Assembly: GCA_949825065.1 (NCBI GenBank)
Contig: OX463856.1
Coordinates: 18,038,632-18,102,631, forward strand
Length of the DNA stretch: 64,000 bases
Reading direction: 5' to 3'
Source: Odontocerum albicorne
Lineage: Eukaryota > Arthropoda > Insecta > Trichoptera > Odontoceridae
The translations under genes and the position numbers were made by a program. The notes under the pieces are model-generated. The model had not been told where the DNA came from. It was given only the letters and a program-made list of their open reading frames with translations, and did not search any database. Numbering within the stretch: position 1 is the first letter of the stretch; every line of letters starts with the position of its first letter. Positions 43,720 through 53,735 of the stretch are shown here, in pieces.

Positions 43720-44145
43720 ACTAGTGATTGATAACTTGTTTGGAGTTTCGGTCCGATGGTAGGACACCTTACTCCTTCATCGGATAAGTTCTGACTGTTT
43801 TGATATTTTGGAAATTTTGGATCTTTTTAGGAGTCGGGAAAGGATAGGTTTGTGGTAAATGTTTTGATTTTATGAATGATTATGAGAAATTATAAAACGA
43901 TTAAATACATAAATAAATGTGATAGTATATACATAATATTACATAAGAATATACATTTAGTTGTGTCGTCACACACGAATATATTGAATGGGTGAAAAAT
44001 AATGGTTATGAATAAAATATAGTACGAAAGTGAATATAGTATGTAAATATATATAGGTAATTAAGTGGATAAGGAGACGTGTGTGACTTGTATAAATATA
44101 TTAAAAATGTAAAAAATGTTTATTGAAGGTGGTAAATGTGGTTGC

Positions 44146-46953
44146 CTAAGGGGGTAAACTGTCTTGCGGAGGAGCTGTCGATGTAGGGGAATCCAGAGTG
44201 ACGATCGGTGGGTCATTTGGGGGGATGATTACGGTTAAGGAGTGGGGGTTCGGAGGGGCGTTTCGTAATATTGATTTCGGGCGAGTGTGTCTGAATCTGG
44301 TGTTGGCGCTGTAGTTATCTAAGGATTTTATGATTGGGTTGGGATGACAGGATACAGAGCTGTAAAACCTCTCGGCCAGAGCGCGCATATGTTCGGGGAT
44401 GGTATGTAGTTTGATATCCGCGTGGAGTCTAGAGTTACGTACTATGTAGGGTGCTTTTAAGATTATGCGGAGGGCTTTGTTTTGAATGACTTGAATGTGA
44501 TGTAGAGTTGATTTCTTCGCGTGGCCCCAGACCGGAAGGGCGTAAGTCAGTTGAGGTCTGATGATCGCTTTATAGAGATGGAGTTTAGTGCGCGGGCTCA
44601 GTTTGCTGTGTTTGCAGATCAAGGGATATAATGATTTGAGTGTTCCGTGAGCTTTTGATTTAATATTATGGGCGTGTTTGTACCACGAGAGTTTACTATC
44701 CAAGGTGAGGCCTAAGTATTTCACGTGTTTCGTCCATGGTACGCTCTGGCCGAAGAGTTTGAGAGTTCTGACGGGTTCGATATATCTGCGTGAGAAGCGG
44801 ACAGCTGTGCTTTTGGAAGGATTTATTTTGATCTTCCATTTGGTGCACCAGTGCTCCAAGATGGGAATGAAGTCTTGCAGTCTATCGTGGGAATCGGACT
44901 CATATTTCGATGAAGAGAGGAAGGCTGTGTCGTCAGCGTATTGCGCGGTGATACAATGTGTGCGTGAAAATTGAGGCATATCGCTCGTGTATATGTTATA
45001 CAGGATAGGGGACAGCAGTGCACCTTGGGGTACTCCTGCCAGAATGGGGCGTGGGGATGAGTTTATGCCGTCTATTTTGACGGAGAAGGAGCGATTTTCG
45101 AGGAATGATGCGATGATTTGCACTAGTCTGAGGGGAATACCTGACTTGTGCAGTTTGAATATGAGTCCGTTATGCCAGACTGTGTCGAAGGCTTTCGCCA
45201 CGTCTAGTGAAAGGAGGGTCGTGAGGCCTTTGGCTCTGAAGGATTTGATTATGTGTTCTACAACGCGAAGAAGCTGATGGCTGGTAGAGTGTAATGGCCT
45301 AAATCCGTGTTGCGAATCTGGGATGATGTTGCGTGAGTAAGTTTCGGTGGAGAGACGTTCGAGGATTAATTTCTCGAGCACTTTACCTAGAGTCGGGAGC
45401 AGGCTGATCGGTCTGTGATTTTCGGGGATAATGTGGCTTTTACCCGGTTTGGGGAACATGATGACGTCGGCGTTTTTGAAAGGGGTCGGAAAGAATTTAT
45501 GTCGAAGGCAGGCATTGTAGATGGCAGTAAGGGCGTAAATGGCTTTTTTCGGGAGTTTTTTCAAGGTAAGATTATTGATTTTATCGGGGCCGGGTGCTTT
45601 TTTATTAATGAGATTTTTAATGATAGATTGTATTTCTATCGGTGAGAAGAAGTCTGTGGTGGGGGGGGTTTGCTCATTTAATATGTCGACGACTGCATTG
45701 TCGACCATTATTGAGTGAGAGGGGTCAGAGAGGTCTGCATTAGGCGAGAAGATGTTTGCTAGAGAGTCAGCAAAGGTCTCTGCGCGGTCGCGAGCAGAGA
45801 AAACGGGGCCATTTGGTCCTTGAAGAGAACTGGGTCGGGAGGGCGTATTTCTAAGGCAGCGCGTTAATTTCCATTTGAGTCCATCATTATATTCGAGGGA
45901 CTCGACGAAGTCTGACCATTTGTCATTGCGGAGTTGCTGTAGGAGGTGTTTAATTTTTTTGACTAATCTGTTGTAGTCGGTCTTGTAGGAGGGGACGGCT
46001 GTGTTTTGCCACAGTTTTCTGGTTTTGTTTTTTTCCATAATCAGTATTTTGATATGTGAAGGAAGGGGAAGTTCGGGTTTATCGGCTGGTCTCTCTTTTG
46101 AAGAGGATGTGAGAGCGGATTTGATGGTGGCTGTGAAGTCATTTATAGCGGCGTCTATGGAGTTCGTGTCGGGGAAAGTTGTCGGTATTTTGATGCTGCT
46201 GTCGACGTTAATAGCGAAATCGCTCCACGAGGTGATGTGTCGCGGAGGGGCTGTGGGCGAGAAGGGTGGGAAGCCATCCGTCAATTGAAGTAATACCGGG
46301 TAGTGATCGGATTGAAGCTGGTGAACAGTCGTGAGATCTGTTTGATAGTGAATGTCGTTATGGACAATGATGTCGATGACATCGGGGCGATGGCTGTCTA
46401 TTAGCGGATAGAGGGTGGGAGACGTGGGTCCTTCCACGAAGTATCTTTTGCGGGAGGAAATTTCATCGAGTATATTGCCGTGAGTGTTGGGAATGCGGCT
46501 GTGCCAGAAGTGGTGTTTAGCATTCAGATCTCCCGCCATGATGGTGGGGATATTGTCTGCGAGGAATGAGTCCAATTCGGACTCGACAAGTGGGGAGGTA
46601 GGTGGAAGATAAGTCGCGCAAAGTTTAAGGGGGCCGTGGTTGGCTGTGTTCACCACGACGCATGTGGATTCTATGTAGGAGGTGGGAGGGGAGGGGATGC
46701 GGCAGTGGTCTATTGTGCTTTTGATGAGAGTTGCGGTGCCGCCTTTTCTGCCGATGAGGCGGTCGTCTCTGTAGCAGTAGTAGTTGCGGATGCTGTAACG
46801 GTAGCTCGGTTTGAGATGCGTTTCCGTTATCAGCAACACGTCCAGGTTGTGCTCGAGGAGGAAATCCTCGACCTCGTGTTTGTGTGCTCTGAGGGAACCG
46901 TTTGCATTCCAGAACGCGGCGGATATGTGTGATGGTTTATAGGTGCGAGCCAT
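44146..46953 (-). CDS. Jockey ORF2: endonuclease and reverse transcriptase
   Basis: A 935-residue protein that nicks target DNA and reverse-transcribes the element RNA. N-terminal APE-type endonuclease, about 8-225: FWNANGSLRAHKHEVEDFL, LLITETHLKP (Glu), GDLNAKHHFWHS (about 139, Asp/Asn), SDHYPVLLQL (about 214, catalytic His). RT about 480-740: PKPGKSHIIPENHRPISLL, SLDVAKAFDTVWHNG (about 588), GVPQGALLSPILYNIYTSD, QYADDTAFLSSS (YADD about 671), KYLGLTLDSKLSWYKH. C-terminal region has YALPVWGHAKKS and Q..QNKALRII. Length fits the Jockey clade, which lacks RNase H. Start chosen at the ATG overlapping the ORF1 stop: 17-nt overlap, different frame, suggesting re-initiation or coupled translation. 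Confidence 0.93.
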   Translation of the reverse strand: MARTYKPSHISAAFWNANGSLRAHKHEVEDFLLEHNLDVLLITETHLKPSYRYSIRNYYCYRDDRLIGRKGGTATLIKSTIDHCRIPSPPTSYIESTCVVVNTANHGPLKLCATYLPPTSPLVESELDSFLADNIPTIMAGDLNAKHHFWHSRIPNTHGNILDEISSRKRYFVEGPTSPTLYPLIDSHRPDVIDIIVHNDIHYQTDLTTVHQLQSDHYPVLLQLTDGFPPFSPTAPPRHITSWSDFAINVDSSIKIPTTFPDTNSIDAAINDFTATIKSALTSSSKERPADKPELPLPSHIKILIMEKNKTRKLWQNTAVPSYKTDYNRLVKKIKHLLQQLRNDKWSDFVESLEYNDGLKWKLTRCLRNTPSRPSSLQGPNGPVFSARDRAETFADSLANIFSPNADLSDPSHSIMVDNAVVDILNEQTPPTTDFFSPIEIQSIIKNLINKKAPGPDKINNLTLKKLPKKAIYALTAIYNACLRHKFFPTPFKNADVIMFPKPGKSHIIPENHRPISLLPTLGKVLEKLILERLSTETYSRNIIPDSQHGFRPLHSTSHQLLRVVEHIIKSFRAKGLTTLLSLDVAKAFDTVWHNGLIFKLHKSGIPLRLVQIIASFLENRSFSVKIDGINSSPRPILAGVPQGALLSPILYNIYTSDMPQFSRTHCITAQYADDTAFLSSSKYESDSHDRLQDFIPILEHWCTKWKIKINPSKSTAVRFSRRYIEPVRTLKLFGQSVPWTKHVKYLGLTLDSKLSWYKHAHNIKSKAHGTLKSLYPLICKHSKLSPRTKLHLYKAIIRPQLTYALPVWGHAKKSTLHHIQVIQNKALRIILKAPYIVRNSRLHADIKLHTIPEHMRALAERFYSSVSCHPNPIIKSLDNYSANTRFRHTRPKSILRNAPPNPHSLTVIIPPNDPPIVTLDSPTSTAPPQDSLPP

Positions 46954-48592
46954 GTTCTTGGATGTAGTTAAGGAGGTTCATGGCTTCGGTGATGGCTGAT
47001 TTTAGGTTGTTTAGAATGAGATCGCGATTTGGGGGGGGGGCGACGGGCGATGTGTAGTTTTGGGGTGTAGATGACGATAATAGGGGGCGGCGAGTTGCGA
47101 CGTTCGCATATGACGCGTTGGAGGTGACCGGTTTCGATGCACTCTGGGGGGCGTTGGGGAATCGCCATGTGGCGTTGATTGCCGAGGGGGCGTTCGAAAG
47201 GGGGCGTTGGGGGTCGTTGGTAGAGGGTCGTTGGTAAATGCCATCCATGAGGGGGCGTAAGGGCTGCGGGGTCTGGAAGTGGTGTTGGGGAGCGATTGAA
47301 GGGAAGTTGCTCTTAGGGAAGCGTGGGCAGCCTCTGAAGTTGGCCGTGTGTGGGCCTCCGCAGTTACAGCAGGTGGCGGGAGTGTCCGCGGGCTTCCTGC
47401 ATTCTGATGTGTGATGCGTTCTACCGCATTTAACACAGTTGGCTGGGGCGTGGCAGTTGCCGGCGGAATGGGCGAACTGTTGGCATCGATGACACTGGCC
47501 CATGCCTTTGCGCTTGTTCAGCTCCTCCACTGTGACTCGAATATCGAGTACACCGTGGAGTTCGGTGAAGATGCGCTTTGCGGCAGAGTCCCTTGTCATC
47601 TTGACAACGACCATGGGGAGTTCCACTCGATTTCGGTTTTTCATACGGTATACGTTCTGGACCGGGTAGTCGAGGGATTTAAACTCAATCATTATGTCCT
47701 CGACGCTGATAGGGGTCGGTAGGCCACGAATGACGGCTAACAGGGGCTTTTCGTTCTCCAGGTGGAAGGAGTGGTATGGGATGGCGAGAGAGTCGGTAAT
47801 GTGGACGAGGGAGCGGTAAGCATCGACGGTTTCTGTGGAGATTTTTAAATCTCCATTGGGCTGAACCTTCGAGGTGAAGTTAATGTTTTGAGACCTGAGT
47901 TTGGCTCTCAGGTCGCCGTACTTGTCGGAATTATGAAGAACGATGGGGGGGATGCGGTCTTTTTTGACCGGAAGTAGAGGTCGTACGACTGTATTTGAAG
48001 GTGGAGCGGGAGCTGCGGGAAGAGGAGGGCTGAGTGGGCCTCTCATCCTTTTGTTTGTTTGGGTCGCAGTGGCATCATCTGGTTTCGGGTTTGTCTGGGG
48101 GCGGACGAGGGGGGGGCTTATTTGAGACTGGAGAGCCCTTTTTCGGTTTTTGGCAAAAGATTGCCAGTCCATATCTGGAGTATCCGGGATGATGATTGTT
48201 GGTGGGGGATCCATAGTGGCAGAGGAGCGCGGTGGTGTTGGGAGTGAGACGGTTGGCAAGACAGTTGGTGAAACGGGTGAGGGGTTTGTGGCCGCGATCG
48301 AGACCTCACCTTTGTTGACGAGCTCCCGAAGGAGTTTCACCATCTTCATCGTTACTCTTTTGGAAGTGTTCTCCATATTGAAGAGCTCGATGGCTTCTTC
48401 GAAAGTGGAGATGGTTAAATCGGGGGATGTTGAGCGGACCGGAGACATAGCGGTTGATGGTGTAGGCGAGGCCACGGGGACGGAAGCGGGCGTTTCAGGC
48501 GTTGATGTTTTCCTAATGATGATACGTGGGGTTGTGATGAAGAAGTCCGACTTGGCGGACTTGGCGGACTTGATGGACTTGACGGACTTCAT
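46937..48592 (-). CDS. Jockey ORF1: gag-like RNA-binding protein
   Basis: A 551-residue protein expected to bind the element RNA and form the RNP. The N-terminus is Lys/Ser-rich with repeated KSVKSIKSAKSAKS. Residues about 40-230 are Pro/Thr-rich and probably disordered. A folded segment about 235-355 contains KDRIPPIVLHNSDKYGDL and VIRGLPTPISVEDIMIEFKS (RRM-like, PRE_C2HC-type region). Three CCHC zinc knuckles follow at about 364-420: CHRCQQFAHSAGNCHAP, CVKCGRTHHTSEC, CCNCGGPHTANFRGCP. The C-terminus is Pro/Asn-rich. It starts at the first ATG of the frame, after an in-frame upstream stop region. Domain order matches Jockey ORF1 proteins. Confidence 0.92.
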   Translation of the reverse strand: MKSVKSIKSAKSAKSDFFITTPRIIIRKTSTPETPASVPVASPTPSTAMSPVRSTSPDLTISTFEEAIELFNMENTSKRVTMKMVKLLRELVNKGEVSIAATNPSPVSPTVLPTVSLPTPPRSSATMDPPPTIIIPDTPDMDWQSFAKNRKRALQSQISPPLVRPQTNPKPDDATATQTNKRMRGPLSPPLPAAPAPPSNTVVRPLLPVKKDRIPPIVLHNSDKYGDLRAKLRSQNINFTSKVQPNGDLKISTETVDAYRSLVHITDSLAIPYHSFHLENEKPLLAVIRGLPTPISVEDIMIEFKSLDYPVQNVYRMKNRNRVELPMVVVKMTRDSAAKRIFTELHGVLDIRVTVEELNKRKGMGQCHRCQQFAHSAGNCHAPANCVKCGRTHHTSECRKPADTPATCCNCGGPHTANFRGCPRFPKSNFPSIAPQHHFQTPQPLRPLMDGIYQRPSTNDPQRPLSNAPSAINATWRFPNAPQSASKPVTSNASYANVATRRPLLSSSTPQNYTSPVAPPPNRDLILNNLKSAITEAMNLLNYIQEHGSHL

Positions 48593-49287
48593 GATTGTTT
48601 AGTCGGAAGAAGAAATGAGCAGAAGAAGAAGAATAACGGTAGAAGTAAATGTATAAATGGCTGTGGAGAAAGTATAGGTAAGTTATAATAATAATAATAA
48701 GATGAAATGAACAAATAAATAAATGATAGATAAGGTTATGAAGGGTGATGTGAATAAATGAATGAAGTATGGGATGAAGATAGGATGGGAAGAGTTGCCG
48801 ACCTTATTCAGATTTGCAACTCCGCCCGAGGAGTGGAAAAGAGTGAGAAGGACAGAACAGTCAGTAGCTTACTTGACGAAGAAGAAGACGACTGGCATGG
48901 ACCGGAACTCGAAACAAATTAATTCACTTATAACTTTTTTTTTTTTTTTTTGGAGGCCTGCTCCTTAATGTATAGAAAACGCGAACAAAGTTAAACACTG
49001 GTGGCCGTGACGAGGAAATTGTTCATGCGCAAGCGCGGTTGATGACGTCACTTGGTGTGACGAGCGTGGGCGAAATGCGAAGCTTCGGTGAAGATGACAC
49101 TGATTGCGACTGCGCGCGAGCACTATGTTCGGTGACAAACGGGCGTAGGCGACACTGCGAGCGCACAATTGGCGGGACGCGGGCTGATACGGTTGTATCT
49201 ATCTATCGGAACGAACTGTGGAGAGAGCGCGTATGTTTGCGGGTAAAGGCGACTGCTCCAGAGCAGGTCCGTGACTGGAATGCCTGT
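48593..49287 (-). promoter_or_regulatory. 5'UTR and probable internal promoter of Jockey element
   Basis: About 695 nt upstream of ORF1 on minus. The distal part (48960-49287) is GC-rich. It includes CAGTCGC and CAGTCACG motifs near the start, compatible with an initiator-type internal promoter as in Jockey elements. This is inference. The proximal part is A-rich with AATAATAATAATAAG-type runs. The boundary at 49287 is set by the 11-bp repeat. Confidence 0.5.
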
Positions 49288-49298
49288 GTGTTTCGGTT
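49288..49298. repeat. 11-bp junction repeat between Jockey copies
   Basis: GTGTTTCGGTT, separating the 5' end of copy 1 from the 3' end of copy 2. Confidence 0.75.
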
Positions 49299-51229
49299 AA
49301 CTAGTGGTTGATAACTTGTTTGGAGTTTCGGTCCGATGGTAGGACACCTTACTCCTTCATCGGATAAGTTCTGACTGTTTTGATATTTTGGAAATTTTGG
49401 ATCTTTTTAAGAGTCGGGAAAGGATAGGTTTGTGGTAAATGTTTTGATTTTATGAATGATTATGAGAAATTATAAAACGATTAAATACATAAATAAATGT
49501 GATAGTATATACATAATATTACATAAGAATATACATTTAGTTGTGTCGTCACACACGAATATATTGAGTGGGTGAAAAATAATGGTTATGAATAAAATAT
49601 AGTACGAAAGTGAATATAGTATGTAAATATATATAGGTAATTAAGTGGATAAGGAGACGTGTGTGACTTATATAAATATATTAAAAATGTAAAAAATGTT
49701 TATTGAAGGTGGTAAATGCGGTTGCCTAAGGGGGTAAACTGTCTTGCGGAGGAGCTGTCGATGAAGGGGTGTCCAGAGTGACGATCGGTGGGTCATTTGG
49801 GGGGGTGATTACGGTTAAGGAGTGGGGGTTCGGAGGGGCGTTTCGTAATATTGATTTCGGGCGAGTGTGTCTGAATCTGGTGTTGGCGCTGTAGTTATCT
49901 AAGGATTTTATGATTGGGTTGGGATGACAGGATACAGAGCTGTAAAACCTCTCGGCCAGAGCGCGCATATGTTCGGGGATGGTATGTAGTTTGATATCCG
50001 CGTGGAGTCTAGAGTTACGTACTATGTAGGGTGCTTTTAAGATTATGCGGAGGGCTTTGTTTTGAATGACTTGAATGTGATGTAGAGTTGATTTCTTCGC
50101 GTGGCCCCAGACCGGAAGGGCGTAAGTCAGTTGAGGTCTGATGATCGCTTTATAGAGATGGAGTTTAGTGCGCGGGCTCAGTTTGCTGTGTTTGCAGATC
50201 AAGGGATATAATGATTTGAGTGTTCCGTGAGCTTTTGATTTTATATTATGGGCGTGTTTGTACCACGAGAGTTTACTATCCAAGGTGAGGCCTAAGTATT
50301 TCACGTGTTTCGTCCATGGGACGCTCTGGCCGAAGAGTTTAAGAGTTCTGACGGGTTCGATATATCTGCGTGAGAAGCGGACAGCAGTGCTTTTGGTAGG
50401 ATTAATTTTGATCTTCCATTTGGTGCACCAGCGCTCCAAAATGGGAATGAAGTCTTGCAGTCTATCGTGGGAATCGGACTCATATTTCGATGAAGAGAGG
50501 AAGGCTGTGTCGTCAGCGTATTGCGCGGTGATACAATGTGTGCGTGAAAATTGAGGCATATCGCTCGTGTATATGTTATACAGGATAGGGGACAGCAGTG
50601 CACCTTGGGGTACTCCTGCCAGAATGGGGCGTGGGGATGAGTTTATGCCGTCTATTTTGACGGAGAAGGAGCGATTTTCGAGGAATGATGCGATGATTTG
50701 CACTAGTCTGAGGGGAATACCTGACTTGTGCAGTTTGAATATGAGTCCGTTATGCCAGACTGTGTCGAAGGCTTTCGCCACGTCTAGTGAAAGGAGGGTC
50801 GTGAGGCCTTTGGCTCTGAAGGATTTGATTATGTGTTCTACAACGCGAAGAAGCTGATGGCTGGTAGAGTGTAATGGCCTAAATCCGTGTTGCGAATCTG
50901 GGATGATGTTGCGTGAGTAAGTTTCGGTGGAGAGACGTTCGAGGATTAATTTCTCGAGCACTTTACCTAGAGTCGGGAGCAGGCTGATCGGTCTGTGATT
51001 TTCGGGGATAATGTGGCTTTTACCCGGTTTGGGGAACATGATGACGTCGGCGTTTTTGAAAGGGGTCGGAAAGAATTTATGTCGAAGGCAGGCATTGTAG
51101 ATGGCAGTAAGGGCGTAAATGGCTTTTTTCGGGAGTTTTTTCAAGGTGAGATTATTGATTTTATCGGGGCCGGGTGCTTTTTTATTAATGAGATTTTTAA
51201 TGATAGATTGTATTTCTATCGGTGAGAAG
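49299..51229 (-). mobile_element. Jockey copy 2, 5'-truncated
   Basis: Nearly identical to 43720-45652, same strand. It carries the 3'UTR and the last about 500 codons of ORF2 and stops abruptly at 51229. 5' truncation is usual for target-primed reverse transcription that ends early. The few differences from copy 1 are scattered substitutions, so both insertions are recent. Confidence 0.9.
49726..51229 (-). pseudogene. Jockey ORF2 fragment (RT), copy 2
   Basis: Open frame of 505 codons counting from 51243; the first few codons (MNRNT) are flank, element sequence starts at FSPIEIQSII. It retains all RT motifs (GVPQGALLSPILYNI, QYADDTAFLSSS) but no endonuclease. Differences from copy 1: LERWCTKW for LEHWCTKW, INPTKS for INPSKS, VITPPND for VIIPPND, LDTPSS for LDSPTS. 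It cannot retrotranspose itself. Confidence 0.9.
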
Positions 51230-51545
51230 GTGTTTCGGTTCATTGTGCGTCCTTTATATAAAGTCCATCACACGTTGCAAGCATATCGATCTAACCGCTT
51301 ACGTCGTCACCCTTCCCTAGCTCATTATTTGCCAAGCGGTCATTGCGCGCGGGCGGGGGTCGTTCGATATCTGCTAATCGGCTGGCTTCAACCTATTAAA
51401 TTTTATCCAAGCCACTCGATTCATAATAATGCGATAGTGTGAGAAACAAACAAAAGAACGTTTTATTACAATACAATATTATTTTTATTTTCTAGCAATA
51501 TAATCTACATCATTAATCTAAGTGACGTCTACGTCCGATATATGA
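51230..51545. repeat. junction repeat and repeat U copy 3, right part
   Basis: GTGTTTCGGTT (51230-51240) then sequence continuing repeat U: AATGCGATAGTGTGAGAAAC, GAACGTTTTATTACAATAC, CTAAGTGACGTCTACGTCCG. With 43430-43708 it forms the pre-insertion locus. Confidence 0.55.
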
Positions 51546-51659
51546 ACTTATATTATGGAAGTTGGCTTGTGATGGTGCAAGGGACATAGGAGAGAGCCGA
51601 AAAAGGATCTGGTGGTATGCCGCTCTTTGTAATTTTCATTAGGTAGTACGGTTAAAAAA

Positions 51660-52020
51660 AGTTTGCGAACCCCTGCTCTATGGTACTAAGGAATGTTTAT
51701 TTTTGTTTGAGGTGCGCTGCTGATATTTTTCGAGTACCTTAATGTACCATATGCATGAACTCATGTTTCGTATCCCCCATATAGGAGATATGGTATTATT
51801 ACAGCTTTGTAGATTGGCGTTTTGGTTTTCAGTGTTAGATGACGATTATCAAACACTCTCCCGCGAAGATCCGTTGTATCGCACTTTGGTTCACAAAGCG
51901 AAACCTCCTCAGCTTCTAAGCCGTCTATTTGTCTTGTCAAACGACTTTGGGTTGTCAGAATCGGTTCCTGTCTGAAGCGCATACTGTCGACTTGGAAAAT
52001 GTAGTTTGCCAAAACCTTTT
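51660..52020 (-). pseudogene. LINE Y RT fragment
   Basis: Minus frame (51761-52012) has RLTRQIDGLEAEEVSLCEPK, GRVFDNRHLTLKTKTPIYKA, VIIPYLLYGGYET, and beyond it TLRYSKNISSAPQTK. Matches RI..A...F..L..RVF.N..L...TK..VY.AVV.P.LLYG.ET. LINE family shared with 16.06-16.58 kb. Confidence 0.75.
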
Positions 52021-52119
52021 GAAATATGGCTCATAAAACTAAGCCATTCTGGATATTTATTTAGCGAACATCCGTTTCACCTTGTATTTTCGCATCCCTT
52101 GTATTTTAACCATCATACA

Positions 52120-52340
52120 AGTACATGTATACTATCACTCCGTTTTCTGTCAAGGTAGGCAGAGAAAAAAGAGCGCCTGACTTTCCTACACACACGTTCT
52201 CATACGACTCGTACGATTTGTCTGATATTTAACATTTATTTCTTTCAAAATATCATACACTATATCCAATCATTATTTCCTTGCTCTTTCTCTACTACAC
52301 TATGCACTGTCTTCATTCCTTCGTTTCAATCTTTGTTCAT
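52120..52340. repeat. repeat G copy 2
   Basis: CTATCACTCCGTTTTCTGTC, AAGGTAGGCAGAGAAAAAAG, GCGCCTGACTTTCC, CTCATACGACTCGTACGATT and TTATTTCTTTCAAAATATCA run in the order of copy 1. Confidence 0.55.
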
Positions 52341-52449
52341 CCGAGCAATTCTTTAAAGTTATACAATATAACACGCTATAACAAAAGTAATAAAATTATT
52401 CTAATATGGAGTTCCACAGAGTTAATAAATTAATATAACTGATTTTACG

Positions 52450-52725
52450 AAAAAATATTGGAGAGTTTTATTTATGCGATGGATAAATGTGCACTAAGAA
52501 AAAATCGTGGTGTGTCAATGTATGAAAGAAAAGAGTTTTAAGACGGTTTGGACATGTGGAGAGAATTAAAAGTGTAAGGTGTGCGTGAATAGATTGAATG
52601 AAAAAAAACGATCCTGGATCAACTAGACTAGATTTTGAAAGAAGATAAAGTGAGAAGTTTGAATAATGGAAGATTGTGCATGACGAGACGTATTAATGTG
52701 GATGAGCCTTAAGTTGTGTGATCAT
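52450..52725 (+). pseudogene. LINE X C-terminal relic
   Basis: AAATGTGCACTAAGAAAAAA, GGTGTGTCAATGTATG, AGACGGTTTGGACATGTGGA (RRFGHVE), GATCCTGGATCAACTAGACT and TTTGAAAGAAGATAAAGTGA follow the LINE X order. Frames broken. Confidence 0.6.
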
Positions 52726-52869
52726 AATGATTGGTAGCCATAGTCACGTATTTAATATAGTATATGAAAACAATGTTTGAAAAATACTAACAAGAATAAA
52801 AATTACATATTAATCTCCTGGAAAACCGATATTAGGGGGAAAATTGTATGGGAGCTTAGAATGAGGAAT

Positions 52870-53060
52870 ATTATTTAATAAATAATGCTTCTCTAGTTTA
52901 TTCTTAAATATCTACAAGAACATAACATCTCACTGAGACAGGAAAATCGTTCCAAAGTCGAGCCGAGTGAACCGCAAAATACGATGTGTAGAATAATGTG
53001 TGATATACAAAGATTTCTGCCGTCACCAGATCGGAGGGACAGTCCGTGCTCGGAAAAAAG
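52870..53060 (-). pseudogene. LINE RT C-terminal fragment
   Basis: Minus translation: STDCPSDLVTAEIFVYHTLF, YTSYFAVHSARLWNDFPVSV. Matches the R....F.....RLWN.LP..IR ending of CR1/Jockey-type RTs. Same family at 35.25-35.66 kb and a shorter tail at 61.40-61.48 kb. Confidence 0.65.
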
Positions 53061-53334
53061 GGAAAATTTTCAGGCAGATACTAATGACAGCATAAATTAT
53101 TTATCACTTCAAAAAGGGTTAACAAGACGTGGAAATTTGTTCGATGTCTTATTTAAAGCCCAAATTCGAGTATGGCACAAATTCGAATATGTGATAATTT
53201 TTTTAGATAAAAATAAACCAAAGCGTATCCAGTCTATCCCTTTTAGTATTGACATAACAAAGATCTCCATGGTCATTAAACGTTATTCAGAATCGGTTTT
53301 CAAATATATACATTAAGCAAGGATGCGTATTAAC

Positions 53335-53735
53335 ATTGAAAGTAGAGCATGCATTAGAAACTTATACACTGAAAGTAGAGCATGCATTAGAGTGAATGAA
53401 GCCTTAATTGAATGATTTGATATTTCAAAAAGGGTTAAGCAAGGGTACGTTATGTCATCCTGATTGCTCAATATTTATATAGATTAATGTATTATATTGT
53501 ATTACACTTTCGTTGTACACAGTACAGCCTGGGGAGCTTATTGTCAACAAATGTAGAGCATATATTAGAGTGAATAGAGCCTTAACTGAATGGTTTAATA
53601 TTAAAAAAGGATTAAACAAGGGTGTGTTTTGTCACCCTGATTGTTCAATATTTATATAGGTTCATGTTTAGTATTGTATTACACTTTTGTCGTATACAGT
53701 ACCATCTGGGGAACTTATTGTCAATCAACCTCCCA
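53335..53735 (+). repeat. tandemly duplicated LINE X RT core plus SINE tail
   Basis: Two about 180-bp units (53370-53548 and 53550-53730), each reading NRALTEWFNIKKGLNKG-like sequence (unit 2) and FQKGLSKGT (unit 1). Each then has the LF.I-type CSIFI and a SINE A tail on minus (CTTTCGTTGTACACAGTACA and CTTTTGTCGTATACAGTACC). The coding part matches V..G.L..WF.I..GL.QGC.LSP.LF.IY of LINE RTs. A third partial start is at 53335-53370. Both parts were duplicated together. Confidence 0.65.

Larger units (their letters stand above)
43720..49287 (-). mobile_element. full-length Jockey-like non-LTR retrotransposon
   Basis: About 5.57 kb on minus: a 5' region (49287-48593), ORF1 (48592-46937), ORF2 (46953-44146) and a 3'UTR of about 425 nt. 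Both ORFs are intact, so it may be functional. The 5' region is GC-rich with an A18 run on minus (48934-48951), perhaps an internal A tract. The minus-strand 3' end (CAATCACTAGT) has no poly-A tail. The inner sequence is clearly richer in GC than the surroundings. Flanked by GTGTTTCGGTT. Confidence 0.85.

Noticed and set aside
47011..47436. 141-codon Pro/Arg-rich minus ORF
   Set aside because: Alternate-frame shadow of ORF1's zinc knuckle and Pro-rich end; shifted reading of the same bases.
44678..47722. Plus-strand ORFs of 60-100 codons opposite the Jockey genes
   Set aside because: They are antisense shadows of ORF1/ORF2; the same ones recur at 50258-51225 opposite copy 2 for that reason.
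48934..48951. Poly-T run taken as the boundary of a separate retroelement (48952-49287)
   Set aside because: The 11-bp target repeat lies beyond it at 49288, so the whole stretch fits as the Jockey 5' region. An older nested insertion is not excluded.
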